Source: an uncultured Acetatifactor sp. (GTDB taxonomy: Bacteria; Bacillota; Clostridia; Lachnospirales; Lachnospiraceae). From it: a stretch of 64,000 bases of DNA. Below the pieces are notes generated by a model. The model made no database searches. It saw nothing but the letters and a program-made list of their open reading frames with translations, and had not been told where the DNA came from. Positions within the stretch are counted from its first letter, which is position 1; the number at the start of each line of letters is the position of its first letter. Below, piece by piece: positions 37,305 to 46,305 of the stretch. The position numbers and the translations under genes were made by a program. The stretch spans positions 7,511 to 71,510 of the forward strand of contig CAJULV010000018.1 in assembly GCA_910587555.1 (NCBI GenBank), given 5' to 3'.

Positions 37305-38105
37305 TTACGGCCTCAGGCCCATGCCGCCTTCCAACGTAATGGTCTCGCCGGTCATATACTTGAAATCAGGGGATGCAAGCTGCACACAGACACGTCCGAT
37401 TTCCAGCTCGGCATCACCATAATGCCCTGCGGGAGGCATCTTTACATTTGCCTTGAAGGCGTCGGGATAAGCCTTCTCGAAGTTCTCAAGCTGCGCCGTC
37501 CATGCCAGCGGGCAGATAATATTCACGTTCACACCGTCCCTGGCCCACTCGGTGGCCGCCACACGAGTCAGGCCGCGAATGCCTTCCTTCGCCGCCGCGT
37601 AAGCACACTGCCCGTAATTGCCGAACAGGCCGGCGCCTGACGCAAAGTTGATGACGGTTCCCTTCGTCTCCACCAGGTGCGGATAACATGCCTTCATATA
37701 ATAAAAGGCCGCATAAAGGCCGGAATACAGTGCCAGGTCAAACTGGTCCGTAGTATGCTCCGCCAACGTCACGCCGGAGGCGGAAGCCTGGGCATTATTG
37801 ATCAGCACATCAATCCTTCCGAATGCTTCCATGGTCTGCCGCACTACCTCTTCCACTACAGCCTGATTGTCGGCATGTGCATTTACATCGGCGGCAACCG
37901 TCAGCACCCGGATGCCGTACAAACGCTCCAGCTCTTCCTTCGCATCCTCCAGTTTCTTCACGTTACGCCCGGTGATTACAATGTTAGCGCCTTCTTTTGC
38001 ATAAGCGGTTGCAATGCCGTAACCGATGGAGCCGCAGCGGCCGTCACTTAAGACTGCCCGTCCGGCGCCTGTAATAATTGCTGTCTTGCCCGTCAAAAAA
38101 CCCAT
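37305..38105 (-). CDS. Short-chain dehydrogenase/reductase
   Basis: A 266-residue NAD(P)-dependent oxidoreductase. The catalytic Ser-Tyr-Lys is visible as NFASGAG and YAAAKEG, and the structural motif as LINNAQAS. The cofactor glycine motif is stretched: TGAGRAVLSDGRCGSIGYGIA instead of the usual TGXXXGIG, an insertion of about eight residues. GCAGGAGG fits the second ATG best. Substrate unknown. The upstream region is filled by a short tandem repeat. Confidence 0.9.
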   Translation of the reverse strand: MGFLTGKTAIITGAGRAVLSDGRCGSIGYGIATAYAKEGANIVITGRNVKKLEDAKEELERLYGIRVLTVAADVNAHADNQAVVEEVVRQTMEAFGRIDVLINNAQASASGVTLAEHTTDQFDLALYSGLYAAFYYMKACYPHLVETKGTVINFASGAGLFGNYGQCAYAAAKEGIRGLTRVAATEWARDGVNVNIICPLAWTAQLENFEKAYPDAFKANVKMPPAGHYGDAELEIGRVCVQLASPDFKYMTGETITLEGGMGLRP

Positions 38106-38225
38106 CTTCATACCTCCTGCTTAAATTGATTTTACCCGTCCCAAATCCGGCCATACCGCCCCATTCCTCCTGCCGCATCCTGCCCGGACCGGCACACCGG
38201 TGCATGTATTTCCATGTAACCGGCA

Positions 38226-38490
38226 CTTTATATTTCCAATATTTCGTATTTCAGCATTTCACTTTTTCCGGCATTTCATATTTCGGCACTTCACTTTTTC
38301 GAAATTTCGTATTTCGGTATTTCACTTTTCCGGCATTTCATATTTCGGCACTTCACTTTTCCGAAATTCCGTATTTCGGCATTTCACTTTTTCCGGCATT
38401 TCATATTTCGGCATTTCATATTTCGGCATTTCACTTTTCCGAAATTTCGTATTCCGGCATTTCATATCTCAGCATTTCATATTTCCGGCA
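38226..38490. repeat. A/T-rich tandem repeat with a 15-base core
   Basis: About 17 imperfect copies of a roughly 15-base unit (plus strand CATTTCATATTTCGG and variants CATTTCACTTTTCCG), arranged in a higher-order unit of about 60 bases. It lies between the radical SAM gene and the SDR gene, in the SDR's upstream region. The long plus-strand frame across it is a by-product of the repeat. Confidence 0.9.
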
Positions 38491-38632
38491 TCGCAGAATC
38501 CAAAGGTGGAAAAGTATGGGCAGATTTAACAAAATAACTATAGCACATTTAAAAATTGCTGTCAAACTTTACATGCCAACCGTTTTCATACGTTCATCCG
38601 CAGCAGGCATCGCAAGTCCCGCAGCTTTCACA

Positions 38633-39748
38633 TTAACGCCTCATACATGCCGCCGCAATCCTCTTCAACCTGGGCAGGCAGGCGTCAAAAAACATCCGGT
38701 AGGACTCACAGAAATAATTCAGTCCAAGCCCATCCCCCGCCTGCTCCCTGTGCCTGCGGCATCCGCCCCGGCAGATTTTGAGGTACGGGCATTTCCCGCA
38801 CTGCTGCGCCTGTTCGGCAGAAGCCTGCAGGAAACCGCTGTCCATCAGCCTCTGCCATATGACTGCAAATGCATCTTCATTCAGATTGCCCACCCTGTAT
38901 TCATCCAGGCAGTAAAAATCACAGGGATATACGCTGCCGTCAGCCTCCACTACGCTCTGAAAGCTGCATACACCCCTCTGCTCACAGGACTCCGGCATCT
39001 GTCCCATCAGCATCCCCACGTAATTCTCGAACTGCCGGATATAAGGCTGCTGCCCTTTCCAAAAATCCAGATACCACAGTTCAAAGAGTTCGATGAGAAA
39101 CTGCCCGTACGCCCTGGGTGTCAGAGAATACTCCTGTACGCCTCTTTTCTCCCAGACCGGATCCAGGCAGGCTATATACTGCTGCCAGGAAAAGCCAAGC
39201 TTCCGGTAATTCTCGTATATTCTGCCGATTTTCGGCGCCGTTTTTCCGTTCACTACTGTCAGCACATTAAATTCCGCACCGGCTTTCTTCAGCATATCCG
39301 CGGCCTTCAGCGTGTGAAAATATGTCTCCTTCCCCTCCGCGTCCCGCCGAAACGCGTCGTGCGTTGCCTTGATACCGTCCACGGACAGTCCCACCAAAAA
39401 ATGGTTTTCCGCCAAAAAAGCACACCAATGTTCATCCAGCAGAAATCCGTTCGTCTGCAGGGCGTGAGATATCCTGACATTTTTCCGATTATATTTTTTC
39501 TCCAGTTCCAGGCATTCTCTATAGAAATCCAGCCCTGCCAGCGTGGGTTCCCCTCCCTGGAAGGCAACGGTACACTCCCCCTCCGCAAATTCCAGAAGGC
39601 TGCGTATGACATTTTCCAGCGTTTCCCGGCTCATAAACCCATAGGACGCCCGGCTTCTGTTATCCATTTCATCCGCATAAAAACAGTATCTGCACCGCAT
39701 ATTGCACAACCCGGAAGCGGGCTTCATCAATATATGGATTGGCGGCAT
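38633..39748 (-). CDS. Radical SAM enzyme, anaerobic sulfatase-maturase family (SPASM domain)
   Basis: A 371-residue radical SAM protein. The SAM cluster motif CNMRCRYCFY is at residues 15-24, followed by FQGGEPTLAG. The C-terminal SPASM region has the cysteines of CEQRGVCSFQS, YPCDFYCLDEYRVGN, CGKCPYLKICRGGC. This is the architecture of anSME, which converts Cys or Ser of sulfatases to formylglycine. No sulfatase is encoded in the window. GAAGGGAGAG precedes the ATG. It sits between two repeat tracts. Confidence 0.9.
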   Translation of the reverse strand: MPPIHILMKPASGLCNMRCRYCFYADEMDNRSRASYGFMSRETLENVIRSLLEFAEGECTVAFQGGEPTLAGLDFYRECLELEKKYNRKNVRISHALQTNGFLLDEHWCAFLAENHFLVGLSVDGIKATHDAFRRDAEGKETYFHTLKAADMLKKAGAEFNVLTVVNGKTAPKIGRIYENYRKLGFSWQQYIACLDPVWEKRGVQEYSLTPRAYGQFLIELFELWYLDFWKGQQPYIRQFENYVGMLMGQMPESCEQRGVCSFQSVVEADGSVYPCDFYCLDEYRVGNLNEDAFAVIWQRLMDSGFLQASAEQAQQCGKCPYLKICRGGCRRHREQAGDGLGLNYFCESYRMFFDACLPRLKRIAAACMRR

Positions 39749-39798
39749 ATGCTCTCTCCCTTCTGCTGCGTTCTTGCTGTCTCAAACTAACTTTCCCG

Positions 39799-40191
39799 CT
39801 TTTCACCGATGCTTTTTCCTGCACCATTTGTCTTATTTTGCATTCAAAACCGAAAACTCCAGCTTTTCACTGATGCCTTTTTCCTGCACTATTCGTCTTA
39901 TTCTACATTCAAAACCGAAAAGTCCAGCTTTTCACCAATGCTTTTTCCTGCACCATTTGTCCTATTTTACGCCCAAGACCGAAAACTCCAGCTTATCCAC
40001 ACGGTATCTTTTCCTGCACCCTTTATCCTTATTTTGCATTCAAAACCGAAAACTCCAGCTTATCCACACGGTATTTTTTCCCGCTCCATTTGTCCTTATT
40101 TTGCATTTAAAACCGAAATTTCCAGCTTATCACCGATGCCTTTTTCCCGCACCATTTGTTCTTATTTTACGCCCAAAACCGAAAATTCCAG
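39799..40191. repeat. Six tandem 63-67 base copies derived from the 3' end of the GH3 gene
   Basis: Units begin near 39799, 39862, 39927, 39991, 40058 and 40125. Each carries a copy of the codons for the gene's last residues (KLEFSVLGVK or close variants such as KLEFSVLNAK), its stop codon and about 30 bases of downstream DNA. The unit nearest the gene is its true end. The rest lie in the intergenic region before the radical SAM gene. Confidence 0.88.
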
Positions 40192-42309
40192 TTTTTCCAC
40201 CCTGTATCCCGTCAGCTTCTCGCTTCTGGAATCCGGAGCCTGTCCGCCTATGAATACGCTGGCCGTTCCTTCCGCAATCTGAAATTTCCCGTCCTCGTCA
40301 TACAGTCCGAAGGCCTCTGCAGGAAGATAGAGTACCGCCTCCTTCTCCTCACCCGGAGCAAGATGCAGCTTGCAGATTCCCTTCAACTGGGCATTCGGCG
40401 TACCGTCCCGCTCAATCTTCACATAGGCCTGCACCGTCTCGCCGCCTGCCATGGAACCGGTATTTTTCACCGCAACACGTATGGTAACACCCTTTTCCGT
40501 CACCTGATACGAATCTGCTTCCGCCTTTCCATAGGCAAACCTCGTGTATGACAATCCATATCCGAAGGGGTACAGCGCCTCACCCGTCATATACCGGTAA
40601 GTCCTTCCCTTCATATTGTAATCTTCAAAATCCGGCAGCTCCTCACAGGAACGATAGAATGTGACAGGCAGCTTCCCTTCGGGACATCTCTCTCCGAACA
40701 GGATCTCCGCAATGGCACGTCCGCCCTCCGCGCCGGGATACCATCCCTGCAGAATCGCCGGTATATGCTCATCCGCCCAGTTCACCGCCAGCGCGCTGCC
40801 TGACAGCAGTACCAGGATTGTGGGTTTTCCGCTGGCGTAAACGGCTTCCAGTATATCCTGCTGAAGCCCGGGAAGGTTCAGGTTCGGCTTATCTCCGCTG
40901 CCGTATTCATTGTTGGCATCGCCCTGCTCGCCCTCCAGCCCGGCATCCAGTCCCATACAAACCACTACCGCATCGCTGCACTGGCAGACGCCCTTTACCT
41001 CTGCCAGCCGGTCATGCCTCTCTGCAAGGCCTTCCACCTTATCATGGTACAGATGGCAGCCTTCCGAAAACATGACGCGAATGTCATTTCCCGCATACTC
41101 CTGAATACCCTCGGATATGGTCCAGTATCTGGACGCCGTTCCCTCGTAATTGCCCACCAGGGCCTTCCGGTTATTGGCATTGGGCCCAATGACGCCGATG
41201 GTTTTGACGGAAGCCTTATCCAGCGGCAGGATACCGTTTTCGTTTTTCAGCAGCACCACGCTCTTCGCCGCCGCATCCCGGTTCAGCTTCCGCATAGGCT
41301 CGCTGTCCACCACGCTGTAAGGAATCCTGTCGTAAGGATTTTCCTCTCTCTTGTCCAGCACGCCCAGCTTCATACGGGCGGCAAACAGGTTCACCAGGGC
41401 CTCGTCCAGGCGTTTCTCATCCACCAGGCCTTCCCGCACTGCCTGCTTCAGGAACTGGTACATGCCTCCGCAGTTTAGGTCGCAGCCGTTGTTCATGGCC
41501 ATTGCCGCCGACTCCATGGGTGTATCCGTAATATGATGCCCCTCATGGAAGTCCCAGATGGCGCCGCAATCGCTGACCACATGCCCCTCAAATCCGAATC
41601 CACCCCGGAGGATGTCCTCCAGCAGTTCATGGTTGCCGCAGCAGGGTACACCGTTGATACAGTTGTAAGCCCCCATCACTGCTTCCACATGCCCCTCCTG
41701 GACACAGGCCTTGAAGGCGGCCAGATAGGTTTCGTACAAATCCTGCTTTCCCACCACCGCATTGAAGCTGTGGCGTATTCCCTCCGGCCCGCTGTGAACG
41801 GCTATGTGCTTCACACAGGCTGCCGCCTTCAAAAACTTTTCATCATGCCCCTGAAGGCCCTTGATATAGCCGATGCCCATCCGCGAAGTCAGATAGGGAT
41901 CCTCCCCAAATGTCTCATGCCCTCTGCCCCACCTGGGATCCCGGAAGATATTAATGTTGGGAGACCAGAATGTCAGGCCCTTGTAGAGACCGGTGTCTCC
42001 CTCCGCCTGCTGCATGTTGAACTTGGCCCTGCCCTCCGTGGAGACGGCGTCGCCTACCTGTTCCAGCAATTCCTCGTCGAAGGTTGCCGCAAGCCCGATG
42101 GCCTGGGGAAATACGGTGGCCACCCCTGCCCTTGCCACGCCGTGAAGCGCCTCGTTCCACCAGTTGTAGGCTCTGATGCCCAGCCGCTCCACCGCCGGAG
42201 CCTTATTCATGGTCTGATCCACCTTCTCTTCCAGGGTCATCTGTTCCACCAGCTGCCTGGCACGCTCCCTGTATTCCCTGATTTTCTCAACATTTTCCAC
42301 AATATCCAT
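40162..42309 (-). CDS. Glycoside hydrolase family 3 beta-glycosidase
   Basis: A 715-residue GH3 enzyme. The barrel domain carries KHIAVHSGPEG and the nucleophile region HVVSDCGAI with Asp247; an alpha/beta sandwich and fibronectin-III-like C-terminus follow (FGYGLSYTRF). There is no signal peptide, so it is cytoplasmic. The layout resembles beta-glucosidases and beta-xylosidases of Firmicutes. GAGGATGAGT fits the third ATG. Its 3' end has been duplicated in tandem downstream. It is clearly different from the GH3 enzyme at the left end of the window. Confidence 0.92.
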   Translation of the reverse strand: MDIVENVEKIREYRERARQLVEQMTLEEKVDQTMNKAPAVERLGIRAYNWWNEALHGVARAGVATVFPQAIGLAATFDEELLEQVGDAVSTEGRAKFNMQQAEGDTGLYKGLTFWSPNINIFRDPRWGRGHETFGEDPYLTSRMGIGYIKGLQGHDEKFLKAAACVKHIAVHSGPEGIRHSFNAVVGKQDLYETYLAAFKACVQEGHVEAVMGAYNCINGVPCCGNHELLEDILRGGFGFEGHVVSDCGAIWDFHEGHHITDTPMESAAMAMNNGCDLNCGGMYQFLKQAVREGLVDEKRLDEALVNLFAARMKLGVLDKREENPYDRIPYSVVDSEPMRKLNRDAAAKSVVLLKNENGILPLDKASVKTIGVIGPNANNRKALVGNYEGTASRYWTISEGIQEYAGNDIRVMFSEGCHLYHDKVEGLAERHDRLAEVKGVCQCSDAVVVCMGLDAGLEGEQGDANNEYGSGDKPNLNLPGLQQDILEAVYASGKPTILVLLSGSALAVNWADEHIPAILQGWYPGAEGGRAIAEILFGERCPEGKLPVTFYRSCEELPDFEDYNMKGRTYRYMTGEALYPFGYGLSYTRFAYGKAEADSYQVTEKGVTIRVAVKNTGSMAGGETVQAYVKIERDGTPNAQLKGICKLHLAPGEEKEAVLYLPAEAFGLYDEDGKFQIAEGTASVFIGGQAPDSRSEKLTGYRVEKLEFSVLGVK

Positions 42310-42399
42310 ACTCATCCTCATTTCTGCGTATATTCCGCTGAATTTCCGTCAGCTGTCCGTTTTCATATTAAAACCGCATTTCACATAATTGCAAACATT

Positions 42400-43026
42400 C
42401 TAATTTGTCTTTCCGTTCGTTATCCGCTTCACATACACGCCCTTTTCCCGGATAAAGCCCATTTTCTTCAGATAGGCTTCATGCTTCAGAGGCTCCCTTG
42501 TATAAACCAGGCTTTGCACCCCCATTTCCGGCAGGCGGGAATACAGATATTTTCCCACAGAACAATCCCTGTACTCCGGCGTGGTATAGTCCAGCAGAAT
42601 TTCCAGGACGCCGCCTTCCCGCCTCTTTCCGAGCAGAATGCCTGCAGGCGTCATATGATGGCAGATCAGGCAGACTACATCTGCGTCCTCCACAGCAACC
42701 CGGTTCCCGGAAAAACAGCCCGCAATGTCCTCTCCGTAGTGTTCCAGGAAAGCCTGCAGCATGGAACTGTCCCTTTTTTCCTCAATAAGGGTGTAGCTCC
42801 TGTCCGGATGACGCAGGCGGGCCAGATAATAGAGATTGATTCCCACCAGGCAGAAATTCATCAGCGCTGTGGGATAAGAGTGAATCAGCAGCGCATACAC
42901 CGCAAAAATCAGCCCGCCTGCGGAATTGATCACCCGCAGCTTCACCACGGAGGCCATTAAAAACGACACCAGCACCAACGCCGAGCCAAGATAGCCTATG
43001 GTTTCTATGATCATGGCAGTATCCAT
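42400..43026 (-). CDS. YgjV-like membrane domain fused to a GNAT-like domain
   Basis: A 208-residue protein. The first 70 residues form three membrane segments resembling the start of YgjV family proteins (IIETIGYLGSALVLVSFLM, LRVINSAGGLIFAVYALL). From about residue 75 the protein is soluble; PEYRDCSVGKYLYSRL and the ending YLKKMGFIREKGVYVKRI look like the acetyl-CoA-binding and terminal parts of GNAT acetyltransferases. AAAGGAGAGG supports this start. Function unknown; a membrane-tethered acetyltransferase is inference. Confidence 0.72.
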   Translation of the reverse strand: MDTAMIIETIGYLGSALVLVSFLMASVVKLRVINSAGGLIFAVYALLIHSYPTALMNFCLVGINLYYLARLRHPDRSYTLIEEKRDSSMLQAFLEHYGEDIAGCFSGNRVAVEDADVVCLICHHMTPAGILLGKRREGGVLEILLDYTTPEYRDCSVGKYLYSRLPEMGVQSLVYTREPLKHEAYLKKMGFIREKGVYVKRITNGKTN

Positions 43027-43111
43027 TCTGTCCTCTCCTTTCCCAAACCTCATTGCCCGCACCATGTACATTCCGCACGCTCCGACGCTTACCGCAGTCA
43101 GACACATACCT

Positions 43112-43145
43112 GTAAAAATAGGGAGCGGCAATTGACCGCTCCCTA
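43112..43145 (-). terminator. Terminator of the S1-domain protein gene
   Basis: On the minus strand TAGGGAGCGG, 7-base loop, CCGCTCCCTA, then TTTTTA: a perfect 10-pair stem with a T run. Confidence 0.88.
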
Positions 43146-43308
43146 ACCCGGATAAACCGGAAGCAAAATTTTGCCGCTATATGCAAGATTTCGTTGTCAA
43201 GTACCCTACCCGCACGCCGGACCCTAAATGCTGTCCTGTTGCACAGGGTCTGCTGCCGCGTGACTGTTAATGACCATTGAAGTCACCGGCTGGCCGTCTT
43301 CATAAAAA

Positions 43309-44325
43309 TTACAATTTCAGGCCTTTCAGCAAATCCCCAAGAGAGGTTCCCACGGATTTCCCGGAGCTGTACTGCGCCGCAACCTTCTCCTCTATAGGTT
43401 CAGGTTCCGAATTCTCCTCCACGGCCTTCATGCTCAGGCTGATCTTGTTATTGTTGGTATTCAGCACCTTGACTTTAACCGTATCGCCTTCCTTCAGCAC
43501 TTCGGAAGGATTCTTAATGCGCTTCTGGCTGATCTGGGAAATATGTACCAGGCCGCTTAAGCCGCCCCCCAAGTCCACAAATGCGCCGTAAGGCATCAGG
43601 CTTTCCACCTTTCCTTCCAGAACGGTGCCGGGAGCCATCATGGCGATCTTCTGGTTCATTTTCTCCGCCTCTCTCTCCTTCAGCACATCCCGGGCGGAAA
43701 GCACCAGTTTCTTCTTCTCCTTCTCCACAGTGATCACGCGCACGTCCAGGGTCTGCCCCACAAAGGTACTCAGATCCTCCACATAGGACAATGCCAGATG
43801 AGACGCGGGAATAAAGCCCCTGATTCCCTCCAGGTACCCAACCACGCCCTTATTGACGACTTCGCTGACCTTTACAGGCAGAATGGCCTTCTCCTCCAGA
43901 TAAGTGTTCAGCTTATCCCAGCCCAGCACTTCCTTCGCCTCCGCACAGGACAGAAGGATATTGCCCGCTCCGTCGTCCCTCTTTATCACGGTGGCCTCTA
44001 TCTTATCGCCTACATGTACATCATTTACAAGTGAAAAAGACGGATCCTTGCTCATGTCTGCAGCCTTGATGACACCGGGAGCATAGTAATTCAAATCCAG
44101 TGTAACTTCTTCCTCGCTGACATGAATCACTGTACCGGAAAGAATATCTCCCTCGTTAATCTTGCGGAAGGATGCCTCCAGCTCCTTGTCGTAGTCTGCC
44201 ATGGTTTCCACGGGTTCTGCCGGTGCATTGGACGCCGCCACGGTTCCTTCTCCTGCAGGGTTCTCCGCAGGCTTTTCAGCAGCCTCCTCCACTTCCGTGA
44301 TATTGTTCTTGATTTCTGTTTCCAT
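43309..44325 (-). CDS. S1 RNA-binding domain protein (ribosomal protein S1-like)
   Basis: A 338-residue protein. An acidic Ala/Glu/Pro-rich N-terminus (about 1-50) precedes three S1 domains, of which the last (GTVLEGKVESLMPYGAFVDLGGGLSGLVHISQIS) is the most canonical. The C-terminus is short and polar. Low-GC Gram-positives commonly have such shortened S1 homologues that bind mRNA, but function in initiation is not proven for them. AGGAGGCG precedes the ATG, and it has its own terminator. Confidence 0.92.
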   Translation of the reverse strand: METEIKNNITEVEEAAEKPAENPAGEGTVAASNAPAEPVETMADYDKELEASFRKINEGDILSGTVIHVSEEEVTLDLNYYAPGVIKAADMSKDPSFSLVNDVHVGDKIEATVIKRDDGAGNILLSCAEAKEVLGWDKLNTYLEEKAILPVKVSEVVNKGVVGYLEGIRGFIPASHLALSYVEDLSTFVGQTLDVRVITVEKEKKKLVLSARDVLKEREAEKMNQKIAMMAPGTVLEGKVESLMPYGAFVDLGGGLSGLVHISQISQKRIKNPSEVLKEGDTVKVKVLNTNNNKISLSMKAVEENSEPEPIEEKVAAQYSSGKSVGTSLGDLLKGLKL

Positions 44326-44465
44326 AATACGCCTCCTACTCTTCCGTTACAGTCCCATGGCCCCTCAGATGTTTTGCAATGTAGTAAATCCGGCAATGCA
44401 GGCTGTCCGGCAATTGGTATATAGGCTATTTTATCACGCATGGCGGGAAAAGTACAGGGAAAGTT

Positions 44466-46190
44466 TCAGTTGACTGTCTTATGGGCGCCTGCCCCAATCA
44501 AGACTCTCTTTCCGCAGAACGCGAAGCCGTATTTCCGGATACGCTCCCCGGGAATCCCTTTGGCGGCCAGATTTGCCTGATAATTCTTCTCGTCAATCTG
44601 TTTCAGGGCGCTTTGCACCGTGTCCGACAGTTCCTTCTCGTCCTCGTCCTGTACCTTGAATTCTATGATAATTCCATCATTTTCCGAGATTCCAGTTTTC
44701 TGTCTCGGCTCCAACATCACATCATACCGTCCGAATCCGCTCTCCCGGTTCGACATGATTACATATTTGTCAGCAAGTTCCACCATCAGTCCCAGAACAA
44801 AACCATGATAAAACCGCTCCGGCGCTTTCTCAGAGGGCTTCGTCCCTGCATCAAAGCTGCTGAACATCTCTGCCGCTACCCGGTTCATATAAATGTTCAT
44901 GGCCTTCAAATCATCCAGTAACAGAGCCTTGACGAAATCATTGTAATCAGATGCCGCAGAATCGAACCAATCCCTCACCATATTCCGGAACATGACTCTG
45001 ACTTCAAAATTAGTGAGCTCCAACTCATAATCTTCCTTCCACTCCCCATACTTCGTCGTATGTGAATGGAAAGCCTTCACCTTCAGATAGCCGCCTGCAA
45101 GCAGCAGGCTCCAAATGGCATTCTTTTTCGTGGACAGCTGATTATAGACAATCTGCTCGTCAATCTCCACTTGGATCGTCTCTCCCCGGAGCAGGCATTC
45201 AAAAGCCTTCTTCACATCCGCGCTGCCCTCCCGCACCAGCTTCCCTACAAGCCCGTTGGAACTGGTATTTGCCCAGTAAGCCCCCACTCTTCGATGATCA
45301 AGGAAATTGATGATGGACCACGGGTTATAGATATCCGACTTTTTACCGAACGTAAATCCGTCATACCAGTTCTTCACCTGGTCTTTTCGGTTTCCCAACC
45401 CGTACTCGTCCAACGCATTGAACACTTCCTCCTCCGTAAATCCAAAACAATCCGCATATTTTTCGGATGTGGTTGTCACTACCTGTAGATTGTTCAAATC
45501 AGAGAATATGGACTCTTTACTAACTCTTGTGATTCCCGTCATCACGGCCCGCTCTAAATAAGGATTGGTCTTAAAGGCGGCATTGAACAGGCTTTTTACG
45601 AAAGCCACCATCTCCTCCCAGTAGCCTCCCTCAAAGGCCTCCTGCATGGGCGTATCATATTCATCCAATAGGACGATAACCTTTTTGCCATAATATCTGC
45701 TCAGGAAATCCGACAGAGACCGCAGGGAAGCCGCCGCCGTGCTGTCCGACATCTCCGCGCGCACCTCGCCATAATATGCCTTCTCTTTATCATTGAGCAG
45801 ATTCCCCTCCAAAAGATAGTCATGCTTATTATACTGTTCCTCAATGACCCGGCACATGCTTTTCCTGGCCTCTGTAAAAGTATTCTCCTTTACGACTGCA
45901 AAGCTCAAAAACAGCACAGGATAAGTTCCCTGCAAAGCCCGGTATTCCTCCCTCTGCCATATGGAAAGCCCCTGAAAAAGCGCAGACTTGCCGGCATGCT
46001 TTAAATCAAAGAATTTCTCCAGCATGCTCATGTTCAACGTCTTTCCGAAACGCCTGGGACGGGCAATCAGTGTTACGCTGTCTCCGCTTTCCCACCATTC
46101 CCGGATGAAATCCGTCTTGTCTATATAGAAATACCCGCGGCTCCGAATTACTTCAAAATCCTGATTGCCAATCCCTACTGTCCTCGCCAT
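44466..46190 (-). CDS. AAA-ATPase/PD-(D/E)XK nuclease-fold protein (DUF1703 type)
   Basis: A 574-residue relative of the protein at 35567 but strongly diverged. The P loop is LIARPRRFGKTLNMSM, Walker B VIVLLDEYDTPMQ. The C-terminal nuclease-fold core is GRYDVMLEPRQK, GIIIEFKVQDEDEKEL, with QIDEKNYQ. The family is abundant in Lachnospiraceae and Bacteroidetes with no settled role. AAGGAGCG supports the ATG at 46190, and a clear promoter lies upstream. Confidence 0.9.
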   Translation of the reverse strand: MARTVGIGNQDFEVIRSRGYFYIDKTDFIREWWESGDSVTLIARPRRFGKTLNMSMLEKFFDLKHAGKSALFQGLSIWQREEYRALQGTYPVLFLSFAVVKENTFTEARKSMCRVIEEQYNKHDYLLEGNLLNDKEKAYYGEVRAEMSDSTAAASLRSLSDFLSRYYGKKVIVLLDEYDTPMQEAFEGGYWEEMVAFVKSLFNAAFKTNPYLERAVMTGITRVSKESIFSDLNNLQVVTTTSEKYADCFGFTEEEVFNALDEYGLGNRKDQVKNWYDGFTFGKKSDIYNPWSIINFLDHRRVGAYWANTSSNGLVGKLVREGSADVKKAFECLLRGETIQVEIDEQIVYNQLSTKKNAIWSLLLAGGYLKVKAFHSHTTKYGEWKEDYELELTNFEVRVMFRNMVRDWFDSAASDYNDFVKALLLDDLKAMNIYMNRVAAEMFSSFDAGTKPSEKAPERFYHGFVLGLMVELADKYVIMSNRESGFGRYDVMLEPRQKTGISENDGIIIEFKVQDEDEKELSDTVQSALKQIDEKNYQANLAAKGIPGERIRKYGFAFCGKRVLIGAGAHKTVN

Positions 46191-46252
46191 GCCGAAACGC
46201 TCCTTCCGAAAAATTCCCCCGTCCAACGCCGCTTTTCTCATCCGCTGTCTTC

Positions 46253-46281
46253 AGTATAGCTTTTTACGCAGGTAAAGTCAA
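46253..46281 (-). promoter_or_regulatory. Promoter of the DUF1703-type gene
   Basis: On the minus strand TTGACT, 17 bases, TATACT, about 65 bases before the start codon. It separates this gene from the glycosyltransferase gene upstream. Confidence 0.7.
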
Positions 46282-46305
46282 ACCCAGTTTAGAGCGAGGT
46301 TTGTT

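Noticed and set aside
38078..39790. Plus-strand open frame across the minisatellite and radical SAM gene
   Set aside because: It is made of repeat translation (Phe/Ser/Tyr-rich) and the antisense of a clear radical SAM gene.
38226..40191. Possible CRISPR-like arrays
   Set aside because: Units are head-to-tail tandem repeats without unique spacers, and one array is plainly copies of a gene's 3' end. No cas gene is present.
35567..46190. The two DUF1703 proteins as a defence island or transposon-encoded nucleases
   Set aside because: No linked defence genes, inverted repeats or target duplications were seen. The family is widespread and its role unsettled.
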